From Cryptomeria japonica (lineage: Eukaryota; Streptophyta; Pinopsida; Cupressales; Cupressaceae): a stretch of DNA of 64,000 bases. Location: contig NC_081410.1 in the NCBI RefSeq assembly GCF_030272615.1, forward strand, positions 292,550,457 to 292,614,456, read 5' to 3'. Position numbers and translations under genes: made by a program. Within the stretch, counting starts at the first letter, position 1. Every line of letters starts with the position of its first letter. A model generated the notes under the pieces. The model was not told the DNA's origin. It did no database searches and worked only from the letters and a program-made list of their open reading frames with translations. Below, piece after piece: positions 1-10,948 of this stretch.

Positions 1-1093
1 GATGTGAACATTTTTTGAAACAAAATTGTATATAGTCTTTAGGGCTAATTATCAAAAAATGAATCTGTTGTTGAGAAGTCTCTCATGGCCTAAAGCTTGT
101 CACTCCCTTGTTTTATATAAAAGGGAATTCAAGGCCATTACTTAGGGTCCAAATTTTCTGAGAAAGATCTCTGTAAAATAGATCTTTTCTACAGGGTTAG
201 GTCCAAAGTTGTTCTAGAGAGTTGTAGGAAGTAATAGAGTGTGTAATGTTATTTTGCAAAGCAAAAAGGTAATAGAATAGTTGTAGGTTCCCTTTTTCAA
301 GTGGGTCATTCTGTATTTGAATTTGTTGGCTATCATCTGATAAAAGATAGCTTATGATATTAATGTAAATATATTTTCCCTAATCTTTATTCTCTTGTGT
401 GCGATTTTAACTTCTTTTAAGCAAATGAAATTAAGGGTTTCATTTGTTTGTTGCATTGTTATGATGTATGTATTCTTCCATTCAATGCTTGAATGAGATT
501 ACAAATAAAATAAGGCTTGCCATAGGATTTGATAAGGAGTTCGAATGAAGGATTATAAGCAGAGCAATATTGTAAGGCAGTATTATTTCAGGCTAGACCA
601 GCTATTAGATGAAATTTTATCAAATTTTCAGTAACATTTTTCATAGACTCTGTAACCCAAATGAATAAGGCATTGGTATTCGCTAGAAAATCTTATTATG
701 TTTTCAGTTTCTAGTTCTATCTTCTTTATGATCTCTCAGAACGAGTCTTATAAATATCAGAATAATTATTTGCTAAGATTTATGTATTTTCTGAAAGTTG
801 TCTCACCCTCTCTCATACTCCATCTTAAGGTTGAGGATCACTGAAGGATTTGCCACCCTTGAGCATTCTCCCTTTCTGTTGAGTCTTATTTTGAGATAAT
901 CTTACTAAAGGGATCACCCTCCCTAGTTCTGCAGAGCCTAAAGTACAGAAGGACTTTTTGTCCTAGTTATTGTTGGTCCAAGCTTGACAGATATTGATAG
1001 TTGGAGGTGGCTCTCCATAGATATTTGGAGGAAATCAGCTTGGTCTCTTCCCTGTAAGTAGTGCAAACTCGTTGTCCATTTTGGGAACCAACA
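1..1093 (+). repeat. TAT-G 5' LTR (left end outside window)
   Basis: This is directly repeated, with small differences, at about 26527-27694. It ends in GGGAACCAACA and is followed at once by a Tat/Ogre-style primer site, so it is the 5' LTR of a Ty3/Gypsy element. A TATA box (TATATAAAA, 114-122) would drive element transcription. The partner LTR has an extra stretch near 27457-27510 that is missing here. About 30 bases of the LTR head lie off the left edge. No coding sequence is seen in it. Confidence 0.85.
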
Positions 1094-1096
1094 AAA

Positions 1097-1116
1097 TTTG
1101 GTGACTCTGCTAGGGA
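1097..1116 (+). promoter_or_regulatory. TAT-G primer binding site
   Basis: TTTGGTGACTCTGCTAGGGA lies three bases after the LTR end. Tat/Ogre-lineage Gypsy elements carry a GGYGACTCTGCTGGGGA-type site here, thought to pair with a tRNA 3' end to prime minus-strand synthesis. One base differs from the usual form. Confidence 0.75.
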
Positions 1117-1440
1117 TGAAAGGAACTGTAGAGAATCTCTAGTTAGAGAAAATATTCTTAAACATATAGTGGAGTATTTGCCCATAGAGTGAAGAAGCTT
1201 CTTAATTCGTCCCTTGTTGGTTTGAGTCAATTATCATAAATGTCACTGAGAAATATGCTTTAGTTCTTGTTCTATAAAGAGTTTGGTCCAGATTTGTCCA
1301 GTTTTTAAGATTATATGTAACACATCACATTTTGTGAGTGGCGACTTTGAGACTCTGAGATCTATGCACCAGTGTGTATCTGCTTGAAGAACAACCAATA
1401 AATTTGTAGGAAGGATGAAGCAGATTTGAGCTCCTATGAT
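1117..1440 (+). other. TAT-G 5' leader, no gene seen
   Basis: Untranslated leader of TAT-G between its primer site and the COP-1 insertion. It continues at 21819. A second GGCGACTTT motif is present near 1337, and a similar one near 21947. No convincing ORF. Confidence 0.6.
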
Positions 1441-1445
1441 GAAGT
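1441..1445. repeat. COP-1 target-site duplication, left copy (GAAGT)
   Basis: GAAGT directly precedes the TGTTGG start of the COP-1 5' LTR. The same five bases follow the 3' LTR at 21814-21818. The 5-bp length is normal for LTR-element integrase. Confidence 0.9.
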
Positions 1446-2943
1446 TGTTGGCATATGTGCAACAATATGATGACATGATGATATTGCATGTTGTCATTGA
1501 TGTCAATATGCTGAGAAGTGAACTGGTATATTGAAGTTAAGCAACTGGCAAAGAGAATTGGTATGGTGGTCTAAACCGGTATATGTGCAATAAGTGAAGT
1601 GGTATGCTTGTCCAAGTGAACCGGTATGATGTTGTGAACCGGAACTAGTATGTTGAAATGTGAACCGATACATGGAATGTGGTAGGACTACCGGTTGGTA
1701 GTCTTAGCTTCAGGGTTTCTAGTTGAAGTGTTCCAAGCCCAATGACATTGGGTGATGAGTTAGTATTGTAATGGAGATCATATCATGTTGCCACATCAGT
1801 CTTGTGCATGTGAAGGATCTTGCATGAAGAATATTGATCCTATCTACCTCAGGAATGTGCGAAGTCTTTGCAAACAGTGGAGAATGTGTGATGGGTTATC
1901 ACCTCCATGAAGCGGTGAAGAACGAACGATGGAGAATATCTTGAGATCTGTTCAAGACCGTTGTAATCAAATACAAAGTTCTCAATGGTCAGGATTGAAC
2001 CGATCAATTGCTTAACCTAAGTGTTTAGGGTTTAGGGTTTATGTTGCCAACCTATCTGTGTTCTATAAGGTCGATGTTGTGTTTCATGTTGAGGTTGTTG
2101 GCAAATGTTGTGTGTGTATCTAAGTGTAGAGATACGCGATTCTTGCTAGACTAGATAAGAGGATTGATACTTGCTTAGTGTGTGTGCAAAAGGAAGGAAC
2201 TAAAGCGGATCTGCATTGGCATTGAGTGCTATTATCAGATCATTGTAATACCTGTTGATCTTTAACTACTTCAACAGTTGGAAAATCCCTTGACCGGGTA
2301 GCTTTAATCAGCTTGTTGTAAATCCTTTAACAGGGTGATTCTAAGCCATTGAGTTCATAAAATCCTCTGACAAGGTAACCTCTAACAGGGTTTAACCCTT
2401 AACCGGGTATTCTAGCCATCCCTTAACTGGGTGATCCCTAACAGGATCGGTTCCTAACAGAACCTGTTGTAATAGTCTTTAACCGAACTAGGCTTCTAAT
2501 AGAGCGGACTTCTAAAGAGTTTAAAATAGCTTGTGGGTATTCATCCCCATCACGGTTTTTCCCAATTGGGTTTCCACATGAAAAATGTGTGTGTCATATG
2601 TGATGTCTTTTTCATGTGATGCTTTGTTGTTTTCTGTCAAGTGGTGAATCACGTTGATCTAGCAAGTTATTATATTTCTGATGATAGATTATCTATTTAT
2701 GCATAAGGACAAAGTGGAAATGAGGAAGTAGGTTGTGTGGAAAGCTAAGAAGATTGACCAGTTCATGTCTTTCATAGTTGCACTGTGTTTAACCGATAGT
2801 AGTCTAGTTTGGACCGGTGTTGGAGATTGCTAGTAGTTTATAGTATTCAATCAAACCGGTTCAGGAGAAGTTTTTGTGCCTATACTAATTCAACCCCCCT
2901 TTCAGTACCGGTTTGGTACTCACTTTTCATCATTAAGTTATTA
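1446..2943 (+). repeat. COP-1 5' LTR
   Basis: 1,498 bp beginning TGTTGGCATATG and ending TTA (CA in the 3' copy, so the terminal dinucleotide has mutated). It matches 20315-21813 with scattered, mostly transition differences. It contains a two-unit plant telomere-like motif, TTTAGGGTTTAGGGTTT, near 2024-2040, many CCGGT words, and a repetitive 'taaccgggta / ctaacaggg' tract at about 2280-2520. No ORF is expected in it. Confidence 0.92.
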
Positions 2944-2945
2944 AT

Positions 2946-2957
2946 TGGTATCAGAGC
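2946..2957 (+). promoter_or_regulatory. COP-1 primer binding site (initiator Met tRNA type)
   Basis: TGGTATCAGAGC lies two bases after the 5' LTR. It matches the complement of the 3' end of plant initiator methionine tRNA, the usual primer of Copia elements. Confidence 0.9.
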
Positions 2958-3014
2958 ATCCTCCAGGTCCTTTGTGTTGTAAGCTTAACTGCTTGAGGGA
3001 AAGATCCTATTGTA

Positions 3015-3903
3015 ATGATGAAGAGGGAAGGTCCAAAGTTCAACAAAGATAACTTTAAAATATGGAAGGACATAATGAAGATATATATCAGAAGCATGGG
3101 TGCTCAACATTGGAGCTATGTTGAGAACATTTATGTTATCGCTACTGATACTCTCACCGATGACCAAAAGAGAGAGATTCAGGAGAATGGGCAAGTCATG
3201 GAAGGCCTAATCAGTAGCTTATCTGACATTGAGTTTATTGATTTCTAGGATAAAGACAATCCCAAAGAAGTGTGGGATACTCTTGAGAATATCTATGGTG
3301 GTGATGAGCATGTAAAACAAGCTAAGGAAGAAAGCCTTAGAGAGAAGTTTGAAGACATGCAGATGGTTGAAGGTGAGACCATTCAATTATATGGTATATG
3401 AATCAAAACTGTTGTTGGAGATATCGAAAGTGCAGGTGGTAAAATGGAAGATTCCACCATTGTTAGCAAAGTTTTGAGATCCTTATTACCGGTCTATGCA
3501 ATAAGGGTTGCTGCTATTCAGGAGTTGAGATCAATAGACAAGACTAAGCTATCCCTAGACTCCATCATTGCAAAATTAATAGCCTATGAGCTAAATGGTT
3601 TTGATGGCAGTGTTCAGAAGACTGAATCAGCTTTTAGAGCATCTGTTGCACCATCCAGAAAAGGAAAAGAAGCAAGCACCAATGGTGAACCAAGACAGAG
3701 AAAAGAAATGGATGATGAGGAGATTCCGACGGAATTTGAAGCTCTTCTTGCCAAGAGACTTCCTAAGGGAACCGACAAATAAAGAGGTAAACTTCCTTTG
3801 AAATGCTTTTCTTGTAACCAGATAGGACACGTCGCTATAAACTATCCTAATGGTGATAGCAAGGACAAACTAAAAAGGTTCAAGAAATTCAAAGGAGGAA
3901 ACT
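3015..3903 (+). pseudogene. gag: COP-1 gag (degenerate)
   Basis: Encodes the Copia capsid/nucleocapsid region. The start at 3015 (MMKREGPKFNKDNFKIW) fits the N-terminal signature of plant Copia Gag (UBN2/retrotran_gag type), with a Trp in the 'F.IWK' motif. The frame is broken by TAG at 3247, TGA near 3398 and TAA at 3779. A single zinc knuckle begins at 3804, CFSCNQIGH followed by a Tyr where the last Cys is expected, so the CCHC box has lost a metal ligand. A lysine-rich tail follows. In the live family this protein would package element RNA in cytoplasmic particles. Confidence 0.85.
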
Positions 3904-3977
3904 AGAGAAACTGTTTTGTAGTAGTTGATGAAGGTGTCATAGATGAGGAATCAGAAGATGAAGAAAATGAAGATATT

Positions 3978-4400
3978 GTGTTTGTTGTCGTCAAGGAGGA
4001 TGTGTCAGACAAGAAGGCTCTTGTCTTCTGCTTTGATAATCTTAATGAGTGGATTATTGAAAGTGGTTGCTCTCACCATATGACTGGTGACTGGAGCAAG
4101 TTTATATCCCTGGAAGAGTATGATGGTGGTGTGGTTTGTTTTGGTAATGATGCACCATGCATGGTCAAAGGTAGAGGGTCCATCTCTCTAAATGAAAAGA
4201 GCAGTGCTGGCAATGTGTATTGGGTGGAAGGTCTTAGACACAATCTATTGAGTGTTGCCCAGCTGAATGACGATGGACTCACTCTGGACTTAAAAAATTG
4301 AGTGTGCAAAATCAAAGGAAAGAATGGTGAATTGATGGCCACCAATATGTAGACCAAAGGTAACTTATTTCAGCTGAATGCAAATGTAAGTACATGTCTT
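3978..4400 (+). pseudogene. COP-1 protease region (degenerate)
   Basis: The protein contains WIIESGCSHHMTGD from about 4049, the position of the Copia aspartic protease active site. The catalytic Asp is replaced by Glu (E-S-G instead of D-S-G). Downstream GLRHNLLSVAQL is the conserved link between protease and the GAG-pre-integrase domain. Breaks follow at 4299 (TGA) and 4349 (TAG). The protease would cleave the Gag-Pol polyprotein, but here it is predicted inactive. Confidence 0.85.
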
Positions 4401-5531
4401 ATGGGTAAGTTTGATGATAGCTGGATATGGCATAGGAGACTCTGCCATGTAAAATTTGATAACATTGTGAAGGCTAGTAAGACCAAGGCACTGAGCAAAC
4501 CAGAAAATCCTTTGTGCAGAGAGTGTCAACTGGGGAAAATGTCTTCCTCAACCTTCAAAGATAAATCTTTCACTGCTGACAATTTACTTGATCTTGTGCA
4601 TACTGATTTGTGTGGTCCTATGAAGACTAGAAGTGTGGAGGGAGATAGGTATTTTATGACTCTTACAGATGATTGCTCAAGAATGATGTGGGTCACATTC
4701 TTGAAGGACAAATTTGAAGCTTTTGGAAAGTTCAAAGCCTTCAGAGCACTAGTAGAAAAGGAAAGCAGTAGAAGAATCAAATGCCTTAGAACTGATCAAG
4801 GAGGGGAGTTCACTTCTGGAGAATTCAACAAATATTGTGAAGAGAATGGCATCAAGAGGAAACTATCTACCCCTTAGACTCCACAGCAGAATGGCTTAGC
4901 AGAGAGGAACAATTGGACTGTGGTTGAAGTGGCTAGAACTATGTTGATCCAAGGAAAAGTTTCTCACACCTTTTGGAGAGAAGCAATGAGCACTGCACTC
5001 TACACAATGAACCGTGTACTCATCAAGAAAGGAAAGGATAAGACTCCTTCTAAGTACTGGACCGGTAAGACACTAGTGGTAAGCTACTTTAGAGTGTTTG
5101 GTAGTAAATTTTATATCAAGAGGAGTGAACATTAGAGAAAGTTTGATGCCAAATGTGATGAGGGAATATTCCTAGGGTATTCCACTAAGAGCAATGCTCT
5201 CAAATGTTTCAACAATAGGACTCAGAGAATTGTTGAAAGCATCAATGTTAGGGTTGATAAAAATTCTGAGAAATCTGAGGAAACCGACAGAGAGCATGTA
5301 GGAGATGAACTGGTAGTAACCTTCTGGGAACCGGTTGCAAATGTGCCTAGTACCAGCAACTATGCTCCTACACCGGTAGATGCTGATGAAGATGAGAATG
5401 ATGAAGAAAAGTAAGAGGAAGCTATTAAGAATATACCTAGGTATGTCAAACTCAATAATGATCCAAAGTAGATCATAGGAGACAAAGATGCAGGAATTCT
5501 TACAAGAAGAAAGGTCAAATAAAACTCATGT
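4401..5531 (+). pseudogene. COP-1 integrase region (degenerate)
   Basis: Starts with the GAG-pre-integrase/zinc-binding motif (WHRRLCH, then CRECQLGK). The catalytic core follows: HTDLCGP gives the first Asp, LRTDQGGEF the second, and the Glu falls in the NGLAERNN motif after a TAG at 4876 that stands where Gln is usual. Further stops occur at 5133 (TAG), about 5411 (TAA), 5468 (TAG) and 5518 (TAA). The segment 5140-5530 is the acidic linker between integrase and reverse transcriptase. In live elements integrase joins cDNA to the host chromosome with a 5-bp stagger, in agreement with the 5-bp TSDs seen here. Confidence 0.88.
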
Positions 5532-5780
5532 ATGATCTCTGATTTTGAGCCTAAATCATTCAAAGGGGCAAATAAAGATGAAGATTGGGTCAAGGCAATG
5601 GAAGAGGAACTTGATCAGATAGAAAAGAATGGTACATGGGCCTTGGTACCCAGACCAGAGCATAAAAATGTCATTGGTACCAAATGGGTTTTCATAAATA
5701 AGCTGAATGAAGATGGGACAGTGATAAGAAACAAAGCCAAACTGGTGTGTAAGGGGTATGCTCAAGAAGAAGGAGAAGAC
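5532..5780 (+). pseudogene. COP-1 reverse transcriptase, N-terminal piece
   Basis: Holds the conserved Copia RT start: AMEEELDQIEKNGTWALVPRP, then GTKWVF and KAKLVCKGYAQEEGED. It stops abruptly at the SOLO-1 insertion after 5780. The next residues of the domain resume at 9809, in frame when only one copy of the AAGAC duplication is counted. The frame shift to non-homologous residues after 5780 is the insertion boundary, not a mutation. Confidence 0.9.
5776..5780. repeat. SOLO-1 target-site duplication, left (AAGAC)
   Basis: AAGAC precedes TGTTGGGAG at 5781. The same five bases follow the right end ACAACA at 9804-9808. Confidence 0.9.
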
Positions 5781-6179
5781 TGTTGGGAGTATTTAAAAGC
5801 TGAGTCAAGTTTATAGGCCTATTTCAAAATTTTGCTCTGCATGTCAGAAAAGTACCTAAATAAGTCAGTTTGAATGCCTAGTTAGCAAGGGGGTAAAATG
5901 GAGCCAGTTGATTTTCAGAGGGTAAGGCTCGGGATTCATGTCCCACACCTTTCATTTGGCCTATTCAGTGATGTGCAACTTTCAGAATTCAATTTGGATA
6001 AGTTTACTAGGTACCCATTTCGAGGGGTGAGCTGAAAGTGCATTCTAGGCACAAGTGCAAATTTTATTAAGTAGCCTACTTTGGGTGTTTATATCTTTTG
6101 CCCTGTTGATCATCATGGAGAAATTAAAAATGGATTCAATTGTATGCATTAATGTGAGTCACCCTACAAAATTTTAGGC

Positions 6180-6560
6180 CTTGACAAATCCATTTGCCCA
6201 GTTTTCAAAACCAAATCCGTTTGCAGTTTGTGTGTTTTGGCAAGTCCCTGTTTCGACAGCTAGTCGGAGCCCTGTTTTGCACAATTGTAAAACTTGCCTC
6301 AGTAAGCATCATGCCAAAGTGTTTCTTCTAGGTTGATGTCAGTATAAACGGTGAGCTACGTTTCAAATTTCAAGTCCTTATGAATCCGTTTGCTCAGTTT
6401 TCAAAGCTCAATCTGTTTGTAGTTTGTGATGTTTGCATAAGTGTAAAAATGTCTTGGTGAGCGTCATGTCAGAATGTTTGTCCCAGGCTAATGTTGGTAT
6501 AAATGGTGAGCTACATTTCAAATTTCAAGCTTTTATCAATCCGTTTGATCGGTTTTCAAA
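6180..6560 (+). repeat. Imperfect internal tandem repeat in SOLO-1
   Basis: The block 'ggtgagctacrtttcaaatttcaag...aatccgtttgctcrgttttcaaa' occurs near 6350-6410 and again near 6507-6560, each preceded by a 'tggtgagcgtcatg'-like segment. A third, weaker copy of the 'tccgtttgcagtttgtg' portion lies near 6190-6235. The units are about 150 bp and diverged. Confidence 0.6.
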
Positions 6561-8328
6561 AGAGCTCATTTTGCCATCAAATTCAGTTATCCGCACTTCC
6601 AGTGTTATATTAGTTAATGTAGCGGTTTTGGTGAGCGCGCCGTTTGCATCCTATTAGTCGGGTGATCGAACTGAGAATTCAAAGATTTAATATGTACGTA
6701 AAGGTACCTATGTTCTGAATTTGAGAGCCTACGGAGGTCGTTTGATATTTTTGAGAAAGGCATCATGTGTTGCCAGAACATTGACTTCATCAGGTCCGCA
6801 GTGTCGACAAAGCCAGTTGGCCGTTTTCAGAAATTAATATCTCTTCGCTCGGGACTCATCTTGAGAAACCATTTGGTAGATGTCATCCTTGTATATCGAA
6901 GTACACGCCTGTCAGATGGCGAGCTCCAGAAAGGTGTTTTGACAGGTTTGAAAATTACGTCTTCGCGATTAAATGCAAAAATTGTGGCGTAATTGCCTGA
7001 AGGATGTAAAATGCAATTTTATGATCCAAAAATGGTGCCGATCGATTCCAGAGGTGTGTTTGAGGTCAGTGAAGCATTCCAGAGGCCAGTTTCTTGAAAA
7101 CAAATTTTTTTTTAGTCGGACCCACTTTAAGGCCCGACTTGGCTCATGCCTGCACATTAATTTTGTGCCAGAATGGTTTTCATTTCATGGAATTTCAACT
7201 TCTAGACATAATCGAGGAAGTGATTAATGCTATTGGCTTACTCAAGGTTGAATGTTCTACAGTGGTGTATTAGAGATTCCAAGTTTTAAAAAAAAAATAT
7301 ATATATATATGCAATGGCTGGCAAGAGCCAAATTCCACAACTTTGCCAATTTCCCCCTTTGTTGTGCATAGATTTTCAAGTGGTGTAGAGCATGTTGAAA
7401 AGGAAATAAAATCATACAAATGCAATAGCTAGCATCCTCCCATGCTCATGTGGTGATGGAGAGGGGGCAGCAGAAGGTGCTGGGCATGAAGTTAAAGAAA
7501 GGGGCAGCAAACAAAATCCCCATTCTCCTTGCTGTACGTGGTCTCCCCATTCCCTCTTTGCTGTTGCTTGGCCCATTAGAGTTTATAGACTGCAGTAGAA
7601 GCACCCAAACAAATGCATTTGAGACTGCCAGCATGTTGAAATGCAGCCCCCCTTTGCGTGACATGGGAAATGGTGGAAGAGGCATTTCAAAAGGTTTTCA
7701 ACCAAATGCTTTTGGCAGCAGTCCTCCATCTCCTACGTGGCTTTGACAAGTGGAGAAATGCCCCCTGCGTGGTGTTTGGGAGGAGAGACATTGAAGGCTT
7801 TGCAATCTCCTCTGCTGTGTGGTTTCTGAGCAGCATTCAAATTTTTTTATTTCAAATGTAAAGTGCAGCAAACAAGTTTTCAAAACTCCAGATTGACATG
7901 GAATTGGCAAATGGAAATGCCAATGAAACCTCTAGCATCCTCCCTTGCAGTGTGGTGTGGTTGGAAAGACCATCGAACCTCATGCAAATGTCCAAAAATG
8001 CCATTAAAGTCTCAAAAAGCTTCAAAATGCACAGTCCCAGGCATAAGTGCAATATCCCACATTGGCTGCGAAGTGTAACTTTTTGGTATTTAAATATAAG
8101 ACTCCACCATACTATAATGTCAAAGCCTTAAAGGCTTTTGACGGACGGTGCCTATGGGTGCACAAGGTGGGCCCACATGCGAGCATGCTTCTTGAGGTGA
8201 TGGAGGAGTTGACTGGATGGTGATTAGGTGGACCCCACGCAAGCACGCTTCCCAAGACAGATAGGCGAAATTTTGCAGAGGAAGGTCGGCTTAACAAGTG
8301 AGCAAGTTCAAGATGGATCGACGGTGCG

Positions 8329-8378
8329 CGCTATTTCGCGAAGGGAAGATGCACGTGAGTTAAACCGGCGAAATAGCG
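8329..8378. repeat. Perfect 11-bp inverted repeat in the GC-rich part of SOLO-1
   Basis: CGCTATTTCGC (8329-8339) and GCGAAATAGCG (8368-8378) are exact reverse complements separated by 28 bases. They lie in a GC-rich tract (8120-8600) that is unlike the AT-rich surroundings and holds repeated GGTGGCAGTCCAG words (8411 and 8464). Confidence 0.8.
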
Positions 8379-9803
8379 AAAGTGAACGAGAGCCGTCCAC
8401 ATGTCGTGATAGGTGGCAGTCCAGCAGGTGGGTCCCGGTGAGGTGGCACACAGTTGGCGCACAGGTGGCAGTCCAGTGGCGATGATGTGGCGGCCAGGTG
8501 GTAGTGACGAAGCAGATGACGTGGCGGTGATGAGGTGTCATCCCAGGTAGCATCCGGTCAACCCCATCGATCAATCAGAGGCTGCCACGTGGCAAGGCAT
8601 CAGAGCACAAATGGAGGCAAAAATCAAAATTAAAATGAATAAATGATATAGTTCTGACTATATTAAAATTCGAAATATTTAAATGACTGAGCACAAATAG
8701 GAATTAATTCGCCCAGGGTCTAAATTTTGGCCAAAATATAAAGTATTATATATCGCCGGAAAGCTCTCAAAGTGAGAAATCTGATTATGAGGTTAATTTT
8801 GACAAATGTATGATATTTTGGAGCCAGTTTCCATGGGAACAAAATTCAGTTAGAGAGGAGACACTTGGCAATTCAGTTGCAGATTTGATTTTCTTCCCTC
8901 CTCTTTTTATTCCAAATTCTTCTTAGTTGTAAGGGTTCCAAAAATTTGGAAAATGCTCCAGATTTGATGGCTTCCACTTTCTGAATATCATGACCCAGAT
9001 TTGTGAATGCTTCTGTTTTGGTTTCAGGGTACAGAGATTGCAGTGCATTGTTGTAAATGTGATTTTAGTTGCAGGTCTTGCTTGTGTCAGGCATGAGTAA
9101 ATTCCTCATAGTATTGTCTCTAAGTACGCATTTCATTATCATAAATTGAATCCTTAAGGAGGATGAAGATTTGTCAATTTTAAGGAAATTGTGTGACTGT
9201 TTATAGGTATCCTTCAAGGAAGGTTTTAAATTCTGTAGTCAGTCATGAATGATGAAATGTGTATCCAGATCTGATAAATTTGTGAATGAATCAAATAGTG
9301 CATTAATATAAGGTGTTTGTGCATGAATATTTTGTTTAAGGAAAATAAGCTTGCATCTATGATTCATATTTGTAGTTCTGTCTGTGACTCTGTTGCCCAA
9401 TGAACAAGGCACTGGTCTTGCAAGTTTGGGGATGTTTTCAGATATATATTTTAAAAGACAAATTTATTTCCCTTTATGTTTAGGGGTCAATGTTCTATCC
9501 TTCCAAAGCTCTATTTCACCTATTATTTGTATAAGATCCAGCCCATCTGCACATGTTACCTAATTTGGTGAGCTTGTGGAATGGTTTGTCTGCTCATTGT
9601 TGATGTAGTCTTATGTTTGTGATTGTTATATTCAATGCATCAAAAGGGTGTCCCCCCCTAGGTCTAGCAGAACCTGAAGTGCAGGAGGATCATTAGGATC
9701 CTATGTTATGTTGTCCTAGCCCTAAAGTGTTTCATTGATTGAGATTGGCTATCTCATAGATAGATTTATAGGTGTCTTGGGTTATCACTTTTGGTGAACA
9801 ACA

Positions 9804-9808
9804 AAGAC
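9804..9808. repeat. SOLO-1 target-site duplication, right (AAGAC)
   Basis: Second copy of AAGAC. The COP-1 reverse transcriptase frame resumes directly after it. Confidence 0.9.
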
Positions 9809-10064
9809 TATGGAGAAACCTTTGCTTGAGTAGCTAGATTGGAAGGAGTTTGTATGGTTCTTGCATATACAACTTTTAAAGGATTCAAGGTATACCAAAT
9901 GGACGTAAAATCTGCATTCCTAAATGGAATATTTGAAGATGAGGTGTATATAGAGCAACCAGATGGGTCTGTCCTATCAAAAGATAGTGACATGGTGTGT
10001 AGGCTACATAAAGCCTTGTATGGACTAAAGCAGGCACCTAGAGCATGGTATGAACGCTTGCACT
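9809..10064 (+). pseudogene. COP-1 reverse transcriptase, middle piece
   Basis: Continues the domain from 5780: VARLEG, then FKVYQMDVKSAFLNG with the first catalytic Asp of Copia RT, then DEVYIEQPDG and KALYGLKQAPRAWYERL. One TGA lies near 9826, next to the usual proline of the ETFAPV motif. It ends at 10064, where NA-A begins. The remainder is at 19024. Confidence 0.92.
10060..10064. repeat. NA-A target-site duplication, left (GCACT)
   Basis: GCACT precedes the NA-A LTR start at 10065. The right copy at 19019-19023 reads GAACT (one mismatch). Joining at a single GCACT keeps the COP-1 reading frame open, so the right copy probably mutated. Confidence 0.82.
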
Positions 10065-10877
10065 TGTTGGCATATGCACACTCCAATGAGACATTGTAGG
10101 TGATTGAAGGTTTTGTCATTGATGGCAACCTTGCAATCCTATGGCATCGACAAGGCATTACACCGACAAGTTAGTGCACCGGCATCAGTAGATCACACTC
10201 TACACTAGCACTTAGGACACTCGCACCGACACAAAGAAAGGAAGTATACCGACACAGAGGCCGACAGGATTTTGTTATGTTATATTTTGTTTATTATTAT
10301 AAAAACTTTGTAAGTCGACTTGGCAAATTGTAAAATGACTCTTATATATAAAAGAGATCATTGTAGACATTTTTAAAAAGAAAGAAGGAAGAGATAAAAG
10401 AAAAATATAAGGCAGACCTATTATGCAAAATATAGGTTAAAGGTTTATGTAAGAAGAAGAGTAGCAACCGGTACTAGATCAGGCATTATAGATGCTATTG
10501 TAAAGCAATACAAGATATTGGATTTGTATAATCCACATTGTAAGTCAGTGAGACTTCCCATTGAGTAGTGAGCTTTAGGCAGTTGGCCTTCCTACATGTG
10601 CAGGCCCCTATTGTAAGTAATATTCTCTTATTGGCCAGTGAGTGAATATTGTGGGTCACAAATCCCACCAAGGTTTTTCCCACACTGGGTTTTCTCGTTA
10701 AATCCTTGTGTTATGGTGTGCTTTTCATGTGGATGTTCTTAATTCTGTTTATTACATTATTTTTTGCATATCGGTACACTGTTATAATATGTTTTGCATG
10801 TTTTAGGTTAAGAAATTCTAATTACCGGTTAGATACTAATTCACCCCCCCCTCTTAGTATCTGTGAGATTCCTAACA
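10065..10877 (+). repeat. NA-A LTR copy 1 (5' LTR)
   Basis: 813 bp, TGTTGG to CCTAACA. TATA box TATATATAAA at 10343-10352, conserved in all four copies. The 3' end has the run CACCCCCCCC followed by TCTTAGTATC. Confidence 0.93.
10343..10352 (+). promoter_or_regulatory. NA-A LTR TATA box
   Basis: CTTATATATAAAAGAGATCATT is preserved in each of the four LTR copies (near 16125, 17288 and 18483 in the others). It is the only strong TATA element in the LTR and is the likely start of the element transcript. Confidence 0.65.
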
Positions 10878-10879
10878 AT

Positions 10880-10891
10880 TGGTATCAAAGC
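10880..10891 (+). promoter_or_regulatory. NA-A primer binding site
   Basis: TGGTATCAAAGC lies two bases after LTR copy 1. It differs from the Met-tRNA-type site of COP-1 (TGGTATCAGAGC) by one base. LTR copies 2 and 3 are followed by ATTAAGAGAATAG instead, so they are not 5' LTRs. Confidence 0.85.
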
Positions 10892-10948
10892 CTGGTCCTC
10901 TATTTTCAGAAGTCTAACAGCTTGAGGAAGATCTTGACACCGGTAAAG

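Larger units (their letters stand above)
5781..9803 (+). mobile_element. SOLO-1: 4.0 kb solo LTR of a Tat/Ogre-like Gypsy element
   Basis: A 4,023-bp block beginning TGTTGGGAG, ending GGTGAACAACA and flanked by the 5-bp repeat AAGAC, inserted in the COP-1 reverse transcriptase. I find no primer site, polypurine tract, terminal repeat pair or pol motif inside, so a solo LTR left by LTR-LTR recombination is the simplest reading. Its last 400 bases resemble the TAT-G LTR end (for example 'aacaaggcactggt' near 9404 and the 'ctagcagaacctgaagtgcagga' region near 9664), which places it in a Tat/Ogre-related family. ORFs inside are short and unsupported. A large retrotransposon derivative with undetected LTRs is the alternative. 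Confidence 0.75.

Noticed and set aside
7446-8574. Several ORFs of 60-98 codons on both strands in SOLO-1
   Set aside because: They overlap each other in several frames, show no domain or repeated conservation, and lie inside an LTR; composition effects of a less AT-rich tract explain them.
10495-10683. ORFs on the minus strand recurring four times (also near 16274, 17440, 18635)
   Set aside because: These are the same antisense stretch in four copies of the NA-A LTR. Repetition reflects LTR copying, not a gene family.
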